Positions 25,400 through 37,790 of a stretch of DNA of 64,000 bases are shown here, piece after piece. Where the stretch lies: contig NC_083598.1 of the NCBI RefSeq assembly GCF_020882245.1, positions 66,563,858-66,627,857 on the forward strand, given 5' to 3'. Position 1 is the stretch's first letter. Each line of letters opens with the position of its first letter. The notes below the pieces were generated by a model that saw only the letters and a program-made list of their open reading frames with translations, ran no database searches and was not told the origin of the DNA. The position numbers and the translations under genes are program-made. Origin of the DNA: Rhopalosiphum padi. Lineage: Eukaryota; Arthropoda; Insecta; Hemiptera; Aphididae.

Positions 25400-26560
25400 G
25401 TTTAGCCAAATGTGTACAGTCTATAACGGACACTTCCTATTGCCCCGTAACTGTCTGTTATATATAGGTTTCAGTGTATATTATATTATATCGGATCCAT
25501 TCGATGATACGGAAAATCTTTATCAATTGTGTTGCTTGTATATCTTTACGCAGGTATATCAAAAACGTTTTACATTGACTTTGTGCACGTTAATCGGCAT
25601 TCGATCGAAACAGAATATTATTTTGGCGTTAAACGTAACAAACTAGGGTGAAACAAAAAAAAGTAAATATTAATCGAAACACGTTCAGGACTCTGCGGAA
25701 TATCACCGAACACACGAAGTTTTAAAAAACACATTACTCGAGAATATGCAATAAACAAAAATGTGTTCAAACAATTAAATTACCGACAGTTTTTCGAAAT
25801 GAAAAATATAACAACATTGCCGTCCACGTAAGTCGTCTAGGTCGGTTGTACCCACTATGTGTACTATATAGGTTCTATAAATTAGTCACAAAAATGAATA
25901 TAAAAAAAAAATGTAAAAAAATGTAATTCTTATATGATAAAAGTTCCAGCCACACGAATTTCGATTGGGCGGGAAGAACATTTAGTTGAATTTGTTAGCG
26001 GCGATTAATAATATGATATATCAGATCGTTCGGTATATTATAATATGATATATTGTTTTAAACGCACGGGTATTTCGTTTGACCGACTAATAAATAATAC
26101 GAATTCACGTAGTCGCAACTATATTGACGTCAATTGTTCGTCGGGTCGTTTGCCGTGCATCCGGCCGATCCGTTGCGACTGCCGACCAATCGTTTTCGAC
26201 CGAATGATTCGCATAAAACCAAAACAATAATCATAGTTTAGGATTTCCGTGTTTGCGCGCAATACTGCAGTAATCTTATGATTGTTTATCTGACCGTCTT
26301 CGGTGACGTTCATCTCGAGCGATTTGAAACAACTATATAATCGCAGCTGACAATATTTGGATTCGAAAACAATATTGTCTGTTCACGACGTGTGTTTTAC
26401 ATCAAGCCGAAGGTTATAGGTACTTTATATATTGTCGAGTGAAACTCAACGATGAGAAAAGTTATTCGGGAAGTTATAGTGATCTTGACCAACATTTTTT
26501 GTCGACAATAGATGTGTCGCGTTCGCTATTTTTGACTTAAATTCAGATCGATGTTCTGCA
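25400..26560. other. CpG-richer island
   Basis: Follows the dead Tigger transposase after a short AT-rich gap. Densest at 26040-26340. Frames of 60-78 codons on both strands have no known domain. No splice-bounded exon stood out. Confidence 0.3.
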
Positions 26561-27476
26561 AAACTTAATTTTTGATATTTTTTTGCCAGCCGAAGATCTC
26601 TTTTCCTGGGTTCTTTTTTCATTTACATTGTAAGATTCAAATATATTGTTAAAAAAAAAAAACAATCATAAAGAACTTCTTCCAATAGCACTATTTTCGA
26701 TTTAGACACACTCGTTTATTTTATTATTGATTTGTAAATTTTTAATTTCATGATTTTTAAATCGAAGCGAAATATTATTTATATATGTTTAATAATTAGA
26801 TTTAAAACAAATCTATTGGTATTATATTTAACCATCAAGTCTCAAGTAATTGTTTATAAATATAATAATAAATAGTAAAAGATATCCGTAAAATGAATAA
26901 CAGTTCGTTTAAATAATATATCACATTGTCATATGATACGTCCACTGCATTAGAAACTCAACAACCTGATCTAGTCTGTGATGGTACTTATAATTATAAT
27001 TTTATAAAAATTTGTATTTCAAAATGTACACACGTAAATCCAATACGACCATTTCCGTTAAATTTATTATATTGTTTATCCAAAGATACATATATAAGTA
27101 TCCATCTGATATTGAGAAAATGGAAATTTTAGTTAGGTCTTATTCTAATCATTTGTGGTTCACAAATTCGACGACCAAAAACGTTTTATTTTTTTTATCA
27201 ATTCCCAGTGGAACATAATATATATAATGTATTTTCAGCCCTTTATATACCAGTATTTATTTAAATAAATCCATTTGTATTCCAGACGCATGTGTTTATT
27301 TTTTCCCCTATCCTATAAAGCCCGTATAATATTATCGACCTACCTATTACACTAACAATTGTTACCTAACCACATTAGAAAAATATCGTATGTTTTATAA
27401 TCAATAATTTTTATGGCCGGCCGTGTCCTTTTCCAAAGGTTACAGGTATTATAGTTGCAACGAAACAATAACAATA

Positions 27477-27572
27477 GCCGTGGATCACCAACCTCAAAAT
27501 AAGGTTCAAATTTAATACTGCTGAGTAGTGATCACATTAACTACTGTAAAAAAAGGTTAGGTGTCATGGTAC
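27477..27572. mobile_element. Possible very short hAT-like remnant
   Basis: CCGTGGATCACCAACCT on the left and, on the other strand, CCATGACACCTAACCTT on the right look like worn inverted termini. An 18-base A run follows at 27580-27597. Only about 95 bp, so the call is weak. Confidence 0.25.
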
Positions 27573-27579
27573 TTAATAT

Positions 27580-27597
27580 AAAAAAAAAAAAAAAAAA
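27580..27597. repeat. A18 homopolymer
   Basis: Eighteen A in a row after TTAATAT. A retroposon tail was considered but no SINE body was recognised upstream. Confidence 0.85.
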
Positions 27598-28099
27598 TGT
27601 AAAATAAAATAGGGAAGTAACTATATTTTTGTAAAAAACGTGATAATATGTGAAGATTGATTCATCCCAAAACTATACGATTATTGTTTACACAGTTATT
27701 TGTATAGATCATTTCAGGAATAAAAATTAAAATAATATTGACAAGTTGCAACATCAGGATACGTAGCAGTTACTGCTATCAATAAGTATATGCGCGTTAT
27801 AGAAAATAACAAAGGATTGAAGTCAAAAATCACAAAACAAAATAATACATATACATTTATAACGGGACCCATTAAATTGTACATTATGAAGAACACAAAG
27901 GTGGGATTAAATAAAATTTAATAATGAATATTATTATACACAATAATATAATCCACGGTAGATTTGTCACGTACAATTTAATACACAGTATGAATGATTA
28001 GGTACGTCATTTTATATTTACATATATATAATGTGTGTGTGACGTATATACGGCAGTGAACTTAAAAATGTCCAAAGGCAAGCATTTTATTCATCCATT

Positions 28100-28900
28100 A
28101 TAACCCAATATACCTTCTCTTACCCTTTATCTCAATTAAACATTTTTATTAATGGAATTTTGTTTACGACAAACCATATCATATCCCACCGCGTAAACCA
28201 TCACTGATCGCCTTTTTAAAAACGCACGCGTAGGTAAAATACGTGAACCGTGTGTGCATTTAAAGGGCAGGTTGCACAAACATTGAGAATTATACTCAAT
28301 ACACCTTTCTAACGTCATTTAGTCGCAATCGACTATACGGATCGGCCGCATAATATTAAAACATATTATTATTAAACATACATTCATATATTCACCATTA
28401 TAAATCATCGCTGTATAGAAATGTGCTACCCACTCTCATATGCTTTGATGTAGATATCCTACAAAAACAAAATCACTAAAAACATCCTTTACATGGGTTT
28501 CTTCTATTCCTTGTTATATATTTCGTATAAAAAAATCAATAAGTTTATAATTATTTTAACAAAAACTATCATTATTTGGTTTTCGCAAAATTGTTGCATC
28601 CTGCAATCCCAGGAAAATTTATGTGAGACGTTGGGAACCTACAGGCACTTTTACATTTACTGTGGTGATTCTGTACAAAGTTATAACTTCAAGCCGTATG
28701 CGAATGATGTGGTCCACGGGGGTGGGTAAGTGGTAACACGCTGTCGACGCTTTTTCGGGTTGTAAACCGAAATCGAAATGAATACGGGTGACAATCGGTT
28801 TTTCGTACGTTGGCCCAGATCCAAGGACCGCTATAAAACATTACAAAGACTTTTGTGGCCATGAATTTCCTTGACATATTTTCACCTGGTGCACAATACG
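28100..28900. other. CpG-richer island with candidate exon
   Basis: Holds the splice-bounded candidate at 28613-28725 and a 62-codon minus frame (28877-28689, ATG start) with no known domain. The strong donor CACGGGGGTGGGTAAGT is at 28716-28731. Confidence 0.25.
28613..28725 (+). CDS. Possible internal exon
   Basis: Acceptor CTGCAATCCCAG|G at 28611-28612 and donor GG|GTAAGT at 28726 bound 113 bases open in one frame (37 codons, starting Glu-Asn-Leu-Cys, ending Val-Val-His-Gly-Gly). The interior is GC-richer than the flanks. No partner exon is identified and the peptide has no known motif, so this is a splice-site-pair candidate only. Confidence 0.15.
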
Positions 28901-31154
28901 TCGACTCTCACCAAAGACATTACAATTTAAAACTTGTACGTGACAAAAAAAAACCTCCCTTAGCGTGTATCGTAAACTTTTTTCTTAAACTATACAAGTA
29001 TTATGTATAGTATATAATAAGAAGTAAACGCGTTTTGGTCATGTCGTACATATTAAAGACTCATTCGTGCAGTAATGTGAATACGACATTTTATTACCAA
29101 ATTTAATAAATGCAATTTAACATGCACATCAGCTCGGCAAGGTAATAATATATAATATTTAAAATTCAAATATAATGACTAATCGTTCAAAGCAAAAAAT
29201 AATAATATCAAATATTTGGAAAAATATTTCAGATAATAATAATATATTATTATCACATAATAGAAATATATTATATATTTATGAAAGTTGAAGTATTATA
29301 TATGTACACGTGTACCTATCTTAAATTGTGCATGTTGAATTTATGTTTGGTTATTATTTTACAGAATTAAAGAAATTACATTTATTAATCGTCATTTCAA
29401 TTCAACAATTTTTCATCGATTAGTATAATATTATATCATGTGCCGTTATTTTTCAATGTAATATTCAATAATTTTAATTAAGTCTATTATACAACGTTAA
29501 TTTGTATAAGCCGAAGGTGGTATTAAAAACTCAATAGTCTAGAAAATATTATTGACTCTATTTTAATAAAATCAAGTACTACAAAAAGCTTATGATATCA
29601 ACAAATAATAAATAATAATATAATAGTAACAAATAGGCATTGTAAAAATTTAAAATATCAAAATTTTAATTTTTGATATACCTATACTGTTTACCGGACA
29701 TGCCGCATTGATAACTACACTTGTATAGTGTATTTTACACTCGCACACATCGTGCTAAGTCATGAAGTAACTATGTAAGAATATTATTTTACCTCGTACA
29801 ATATTATCTATACTTAATGGTCTTTAGGGGTATAAACGGAAATCCCGTACGCGCATAATTTATACGTACTGATGACATATTTTCGCCGACGAATAAATTA
29901 CACTAATAAGGAATAACCGCATTCGACGTTAATTAAGTAATGTATATAATAATGTCATGACACACACGACGTTTTGTACCAAATATTGTGCACTTTGGCA
30001 TTGCAGTCTTCGTCTACTAGGTGAAATAAGTTTCATTATACCCACCGCCAATGTGAAACTCTCTTTAAATAAATAATATACAATTCCATATATTGTCAAA
30101 CTGTTTAAAAATAACGATTCAGTTGTCATAGTACCTATTATATTATTAATTTTAAATGCAAAATAATATCATAAAAGCATATAAAAATAGAAGCCGGTGG
30201 AAACGCCAATAGTCAAAATGACGACAGTTAAAATATCGAAAAACCAAAGTGTATTATTATTTATTACTAAAGTAAATATTAGCAAATTCAAATGTTTATG
30301 ACCAATTTTTGTGATAAAAATAATCGTTTATTAAAATAATTAAAATTAAAAATACTTATAAAAACATGAATCATTTTTCCTTTTAAACACCGTGATACAA
30401 TCAAAATTAGTATTATTGAAGTTATAATTAATTCACAACCTATTTATAAATTTTATTTTATTATGACATATTAATATATTTTGTGATTATTTAATTAAAA
30501 ACGTGTATTTTTTTCACATAAAATTCTAAATTTATATAATTTTTCTATCTTATATTTAAGCTATCGGTACTTCATACTTTTCGATATTTTAATTATCTCA
30601 ATTTTAATCTGTCAATTTTCAGTTGTCAATATTTCGTACCACGCCAATAAAAAATAGTAGAGAACTCGTGGCGGCTAATCAAATCATAATTTGTTATTAA
30701 TTTGAATATTATATTATATTATTATAGGTATAATACATTGTTATAAAAGTATTTTGCTTCAGATTATAAAATTAAAGATAACACTTAAAATTACCATTTT
30801 AAAGTTAAACGTTTATAGTAGTTTCACCAAAAAACACGAGGGTGGAAAATATTAATGCAATATAAAATTTTATAATTACATATATCTAAATTTTAATACT
30901 TATATAAATTATGAGTGTTCATAGGTAAAAAATGTATCCTGTTTAAAATTTAAAACTGTTGTATAACTATACTAGGTATAACTAAATGTCTTGTATAATA
31001 CATATTTGTTGTAAAGTAAATATTTTGATTATAATAATTAATTCCTCGAGAAAAATTTGAATTATTGTTTTAAAATATATATGAATATATATTTAAACAC
31101 AATTTGTATTCATGTTGATCAAAAAATAAAATTAAAATAAACAATCTATGATTT

Positions 31155-31406
31155 TGTAACGGGAAATTCTATATATATTCGTTTCAGTCGTTTCCGATTC
31201 TGGTAAAAGCAGTTTTGTAGAAATGTATAAATCAATTTTCATTTTGAAACTTTTAAGAGAAAACCACTTCTGCCATATATGTCAAGGAACAAAAAAGTTT
31301 GCAACCGTGGTTTAAAATACAAATTAAATCAATATAATATCATAAACACGAAATAAAATTATTATATTACGGTTGTCTCGCAAAAAATTCCACCCTGTAC
31401 GTTCAA
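31155..31406. mobile_element. Possible MITE with TACAGGGTGGAATT terminus
   Basis: The right end GCAAAAAATTCCACCCTGTA reads TACAGGGTGGAATTTTTTGC on the other strand, a typical transposon terminus. A worn left partner may be GTAACGGGAAATTC at 31157. The interior of about 250 bp is non-coding. Confidence 0.35.
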
Positions 31407-33003
31407 TAGTCTCCAGTGAAACGAACACATCACTTTTCATTCATACACAAACGAAACATAATATTATATGGCTTCAATTCCGGCATTTACAAAACATGGT
31501 CTTCGATCGATAATTTAAAATATACATATATATATATCACATATAAATTATAATATGCAGCATGTAGATAGCAGATAGTTTCACTAATACAGCGTTCCAT
31601 AGTCAATACTTTTTACATTATATTCAGTAATAATAATAATAGTAATAGTTTATTTATATTATGATTCACTTATTAGTTATTACTCATTACATACTAAGAC
31701 GTCATCATACTAGTTGTGGCAGTGCATTGATTTTTGAACCGTTATGTATCCATTACTGACATTTAATCAGATTGAAAATTAATATTTAATTTTAAATAAG
31801 TATAATATAATATTAATTATTTATATATATATATATAATATTTTTAAATCGTATCAGGGTAAACAAGTATTAACTAAATGCACAGCGTAAGCAGTAAGTA
31901 TACATTTATTATTTAGTAACATCACACACGACACACGGCACTCCATAAAATATTTAAAAGTCAATTCCTATAAGCGAACGGATTTATAAAGGTAAATTCA
32001 AGGCATATTGTGGTTCGTGACTAGTATTTTATAGATTTCAACTATCTTACGAATGTACGTGGCAAAAATATTGTGCGAATGATGTTAATGTGTCATATGC
32101 TCATATGTAACATATTTTACACAATAATGTATTTGTTTCAGTCAGTAATCTGATAAATTAACTCTCAGATATAATGCGATATTATAATTCAATAGGTAAA
32201 TCAAAATGATTAAAATTAGACGTTTTAGTTAATTTGTGGTTACTATGTAATAATTTGATAATATTTATGCTTAAAAGACATGTGGTAACCAATCATTTAT
32301 TTTTTCTATAAATAAACTAAAATTTTTAATATTACTGAATAAGTACCAAATATATGTATAATGTAAAAATATGTATATTGTATAATATATGTTGTTTAAA
32401 TCACATGTGTTTAACTACTATAAATCCAAGAAATATATATTTAGTATAATCAATCTTTCTAACAATCACCCAAACGATTTTCGTCTTTTCGTAAATTAGA
32501 CCCGTCCGCAGACAATTCGTCATTCTTTTTGAGGTTTTAATGGTCTTTTAATTCAAGAAAACTACAGAACGTTATAAATCATTAGGACAGCTGCTGTATA
32601 CGTCAAATAGTCTTGACTATTGGCTATTTACTATTATATCAAAAAATCCAATGAAAATAATTAATATATCATTCATTCGATGCGTAAAATTCATTATTCT
32701 ATTTTCTATTTATTGTGGTATAATATTAGTAGTAATAATAATAATATATATAGTGAAATAAGTAAAAACTAACTAAAATAACTAAAAGGTACGCCAAGAA
32801 GTAATTTTCTAGTCACCACTATATTAACCAAATGGTTTTTGACGTTTGAATTTAAAAATATTTAAATAGCTGTGCTTCGATGATGTGGAACAATAAAAAA
32901 CGACGTCGCGAAAGAGTAAATTCATTTCTCACCAGTCTTTGCTGACGATAATAATATTTCTCCTTATCGTAAAGTACCTACTTCTTTATTGTCTCGAAAG
33001 GTG

Positions 33004-33008
<5 letters not shown>

Positions 33009-33034
<26 letters not shown>
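33009..33034. repeat. TA dinucleotide microsatellite
   Basis: Thirteen uninterrupted TA units. Confidence 0.95.
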
Positions 33035-33038
<4 letters not shown>

Positions 33039-33675
33039 CATTAATGGTGTTTTTAATTACTTACGGACAGTTTTGTGAGACTTCTCCTCCGTTGAGGTTA
33101 CAATATATATTATGTTTTATTGTTATCATATTGAAGCCTATGTGGTACTTTTATCTCCGTTAGCTTTCGATCACAAAAGAACTTCCTTTATCGTATTATT
33201 CTCATGCAGACACAATTATTGCATAAATGTTTTGCCGATAACGACAACTTATTATAGTACGATGAACAATTTCACAATTTCTACTTCATGTACAAAAGTA
33301 AATGACATGTATACATTTGTGATAACGATTTAGATAATATCTAGTAATAATAATTTATACCAAAACAACGTTACGTTAAAATTAACATAAAATAATTTTA
33401 ATGTTATAGTTTTAACATAATATTTTATTAATTTAAAATAATTTTGGTATGATTGAAATGCTTTTGAATAGTTTTGAATTTTAAATTTACCCTCATTCGC
33501 ATAATAAAAACAAAAAAACTGACTATGTTTCAAAGGCCTCTCTGCGTTACGTAACTTAAAGGTAAAAATCTTGTAATATGTTATATTTCAGTATACGCAA
33601 CTAGATAACAAATCTTAAATAAGCATTCAAGCTACTATTTGGATTCTGGATCACAAAACTAAGCGTATCGTCGAA

Positions 33676-33948
33676 ATGGCAAACGAACGAACTTACCCAA
33701 GTGATGTCAATAAATTTAAAATACTGGAAAAGAAGACTTTACAAATGATGACGTTAGTAGGTGATATATGTCGAATGTGGTTAGTCAGTCGTTGGCAAAT
33801 AGTATATGCAAATAGGTGCGATTTACCTACTTTAGTATCGGAATGGATATTTGACAGCGTGGCGTTCAATCTTAATAGTCGGCACATGGATGAAGGGATG
33901 GATCATAGAGTACACCGAAATAAAGTGCCAGCCTCGATCCTAAAGTGA
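33676..33948 (+). CDS. Unrecognised 90-codon open frame
   Basis: ATG with A at -3 (GAAATGG), 90 residues, then TGA. The segment is richer in G and C than its surroundings and uses a wide set of codons, including four Trp codons. A good acceptor-like site (GTTATATTTCAG) lies at 33580-33591, about 85 bases upstream, so a 5'-noncoding exon boundary is possible. No signal peptide, membrane segment or known motif. The opposite strand is also open for 64 codons, which argues for chance. Function unknown; it could be a small lineage-specific gene, an exon or nothing. Confidence 0.2.
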   Translation: MANERTYPSDVNKFKILEKKTLQMMTLVGDICRMWLVSRWQIVYANRCDLPTLVSEWIFDSVAFNLNSRHMDEGMDHRVHRNKVPASILK

Positions 33949-36599
33949 ATACACAAAACACAAATCTACATCAATTTCTGTAATCACAATGACATAATAG
34001 TACTGTATTGTTCATTTTAACTATCACTTTTTAAGTATGAATTCCGTTATACCATAATAAAATGAAATATTATAGTTCTATGACAACTTTAAGGTTTACT
34101 CAACTAAGTGAACTTTTGCTAACAAAAAATATGGGAAGTAAGGTATAAGTATAAGAAATAAATACTAAGTAATTTAAAAGGTTTAACTTTGTTACAAAAA
34201 AAAAAAAATAATTGTGAATTTATATTTAATTGCATTAATTTATTATGACAACAAACAATAAATTGAATAACAGTTACTTACATTTTAATGACGCTCTTGT
34301 ATTTATTATTTTAGATAATATTAAGTCTGAGTTTAAAATTTAAATTATCTGATACCTGAATATGAAAAAAAGTTAATCTTAAGATAATAATACGATCATC
34401 TCTACACTATGCAATTCCATTTATATACTTAGATGATGTCAATGATATTCCAAGGAGATTTAAAAGTGAAGAAATGAAATATCATCAAAAAACTGATAGT
34501 ATGCAGTTTCAAGCAAAGTACCTGAGTGAAACGTCAACAAAACCTAATAATTTATCATTCTAATAGCGAATAATAATAATATCGTTTAAAATATAATGAA
34601 GAATGAAATTGAAAAGCAAAATATAACAACATATTATTATATCAACAAGATTGAATTGAGCATACTCTTGAAGATAATACAAAAATGACGACATTTATTG
34701 TAAATGTATTTCTAAATATTATGGATTATAAGTTTATAACACTATTAACATTTGTTACAAACGTTAATTTTATAATTTTTTATTAATTGATAGTACCTAT
34801 TTTATAGTATTCTGTGACAATCAATGTTAAGTAAAACAAAACAATTTTAATAGCAATTAATATATAATTATTGTACAGTTTTTTAAAACATAAAATAAAA
34901 TAAAATAGAAATTATTTATACACTTGCAAGAAAGTTAAAATTCCACTACATTCTTTGTTTTAATTAAATTTTTTAAGAAATCATTATTTATCTTTACTTT
35001 ATAATGATAGCTTTCTTAAATTTACTTACTCACGTTTTTACAATATAGGGACTTTATAACATTTTCGTGATAAAAGCCAGTGTAATTACTAATTTATAAT
35101 TATAAATATATTGTGGGAAATAATTTAATGTTATGCAGTTAAATTTATTTTGTTTAAATAATCAATATTACAATTACATTTTCATTGGCTAACATGTCTA
35201 TCTAACTTCAATTTTAATACAAAGTATTTGTGTCTACAAACAAATAAAAATACGAATTATATTTTTAGGAATATAAATGCTATTATTAGAGTGATAACTA
35301 TGGTAAGGTTTGATTAATTTATAGTATATATCTAAAATATAACAGACTAAATTACTGTCAATCATCACAATATATTATTTATTATTTATTTCTAGCTCGA
35401 ATGAATAATTTTGAAATGTATCCAGCCATCGTGGCATTATAAGTCATTGAAATTATCCCAAACTATTTCCTATAATACCCATAAGTGACCATAAGTTTTT
35501 TCTTTTACGTATATAATATAACTTATGATGTGCTTATTATAAAGATATAATGAAAAATTCAGCAATAATAAAAATGTTTCAAAGCCGTCTACCTGTCTGG
35601 GCGCATTAGTTACATTAGACTTTTTGCCTGTAAAAAAAATCCTGTAATTATACATTTTAAAAAACCCTTTGAATAAAAAAATCCCATTAAAAGTGAATAG
35701 TTTACATTTTAATTTAGAAATGTTAACGAATTGGATACTTTATAGAGGAAATTCACTTTGAAAAATCCATAATAAATTTGATACAAATATATTATTTGGA
35801 ACTTTCTAACAATATTCCTTGCATACATTTACATAATTTATATCAAATTAAACTTGAAAATGAATGTCTTGAAATTTATACTAATTTTTTGATTTTAATT
35901 TTTAATTTTTATAAAGTAAATAAATATTTCTAAAATATTGTTTTTTTTATTTTATATATATTACACACATTATTCTAACTTTGTATTTCAACAAATAACC
36001 ATTATATAACCTAATAAAACATTTATATTTTTAGTTTTAAATAAAGCATGAAATCTGTTTAATTTTCAAACTTGTCTTGTATTTTTTTTTTAAAAACTTT
36101 TGATGTAAGTACAGAAAAACCTATACGTTTATCATATTTACTTTATCTCATTCTAAAGAAAAAAACTTTCTAACCACATAAAGATTGGTACATACAAATT
36201 ATATATACGACTAAATTAAGCACGAGGTACGTATGATATTATAAATTCATGATTTTGCTAAACCGTCCCAAAACTGTAATCATTCAAAAATATTCAAGTC
36301 TTTTATCGTAATGTTATTCTAGTATCTAGTACATAATATTATCCCCAGTAAGTATCAGATAATTCACTTCATAACGATATAAGCGTATACATTTTTAATC
36401 AAATTTTCAACAAACAGTACATCCATATACCATAACATAAACTCTAATTATATCCGAATCATCTATAGTTTATGTCGTTTTCTATTTAAGTATTCACCCA
36501 ATAATTTAATAACAAATTAATCCACAGTAATATAACGCCACTGGATAAGTCTCCAATGTAATGGGATTAATACTAAATTTACTAAAATGTTTAAAATAT
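33949..36599. other. AT-rich desert
   Basis: Very AT-rich; one 61-codon minus frame (35655-35470) without features. Confidence 0.6.
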
Positions 36600-36922
36600 C
36601 ACAGTATCTTTCAAATCCATTATCATGAAGTATTATTTTTAGTAAACAAAGTTAAATAAATCAAAAACTACTTGTTCATTCGAATTTTGATTTTGATATG
36701 TAACATTTTCCGTAAATGTATCTGATAAATACTTTATTGTTTAAAATCCACTCTTTTTATTTGAAAAAAATAAGTTTGTATCTCCACAAAATACTCTATA
36801 AGGGTATAAAAAATATAAAGAATTTGAAAACATGATCTTTAAGTATATTTAAAATCTCTAAAAATCAGATTTTGAATAACTACATTATCGAAACAAGAAG
36901 AAAGAGAAGACGAATCATCCTG
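36600..36922 (-). mobile_element. MITE, copy 3, inverted
   Basis: The right end CGAATCATCCTG is the reverse complement of the CAGGATGATTCG-type terminus. The interior AAGTTTGTATCTCCACAAAA matches the reverse complement of the GTGGCGATACAAACTT landmark in copy 2, and alignment continues for roughly 170 bases through ACTCT...AATTTGAAAA...GATTTGAATAA. The left terminus at 36601 (ACAGTATCTTTCAAATCC) is worn. Diverged copies, so an old family. Confidence 0.65.
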
Positions 36923-36929
36923 AACATAT

Positions 36930-37060
36930 TATATAGACCATGGCACTTAGGCTTGCTAAGCGACTACATAGGGCAGCTAGAAATTGTTTAAGTGCATGAA
37001 ATTACATAATATGATTAATGTGAAATGTATATTCCATATCAGTGGTGGCTTGCAGTAATT
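36930..37060. mobile_element. Possible transposon-derived fragment
   Basis: GGCACTTAGGCTTGCTAAGC, then TAGGGCAGCTAG, and ATCAGTGGTGGCTTGCAG at 37038 look like hAT-related terminal and subterminal sequence. It lies directly beside MITE copy 3. No pairing of ends could be shown. Confidence 0.2.
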
Positions 37061-37559
37061 TAACTTTGTAATAATGTAACCTTGTAATAACCTCCTTCTT
37101 CTAAAACCGCAAAAAAATAAATTATACAAAATCATTTGCTTAACGAGAACTTACTGACAGCGTATAAGATTAATATGTTACTTGATGAATTTAAAGTCAT
37201 GAATCATGATAAATATGCGAATATTTCTATAATTATTTCTTTATATTTTATGAATAGAATATTATGTATAATAATATATATTATAATATTGTTTCGTGTA
37301 TTTAGTTATTATACCACGCTTTGTAAATTGTAGTCCAATATTATGTATTTTTGTTTCTTAAACATAATATGGTTATATAAAAATTAAACTCTTTACATAT
37401 TTTGTTTGGTCTCAACAACATAATATTTTATGTAATAGGCGTATACAAAAAAAATGTATTTTATTTATAGGTCAATACAGTTTTAAATTTGTTAGTAAAT
37501 TTCATGTTGATGTATAAAACAAATGAATGAGATACTATCCAAGTATTGATGCATTAGTT

Positions 37560-37790
37560 CTCCCAGGCTCGACCAGAAATTGGAATTTGCGCATGTCTAT
37601 ACGATATAGACAAAACGCACTGCGTTCTGACTCGACTGCGCGTTTAACAAAGTCTTGTTGAAGTTTATTTCGTACAGTTCATGTCTTCGTTACGATGGAA
37701 ATTAAATAAATGTTTGAAACTATCATTTAAAAGTGTGTTCCGTAACTGAAGGGAAGTTATCCACAGGTTGCTAATATACTAGTGTGATTT
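37560..37790 (+). other. Mixed-base segment with two adjacent hairpins, perhaps an element end
   Basis: GTCTATA-CGA-TATAGAC (37595-37611) is followed directly by AACGCA-C-TGCGTT (37614-37626), then CTGCGCG. Downstream is TTCGTACAGTTCATGTC and a short ATG frame. The sequence stands out from AT-rich flanks on both sides. It could be the terminus or 5' leader of an unidentified mobile element; no family is recognised. Confidence 0.35.

Larger units (their letters stand above)
26561..28100. other. AT-rich desert
   Basis: Overlapping 68-codon frames at 26926 and 27012 share a segment in two phases and are chance-like. Holds the A18 run and the weak hAT-like remnant. Confidence 0.55.
28901..33590. 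other. AT-rich desert
   Basis: Contains the palindrome GTACACGTGTAC at 29304-29315, the possible MITE at 31155 and the TA repeat at 33009. Frames at 29929, 32939, 33112 and 33330 are low-complexity. Confidence 0.55.

Noticed and set aside
27476..27515. tRNA-like boxes (AGCCGTGG and GGTTCAAAT) before an A18 run, suggesting a SINE
   Set aside because: The boxes are only about 27 bases apart, no cloverleaf forms, and the same bases fit worn hAT termini at least as well.
30805..30860. TTTCACCAAAAAACACGAGG as a fourth MITE copy
   Set aside because: Only the GTTTCACCAA start is similar; no partner end or interior landmark was found.
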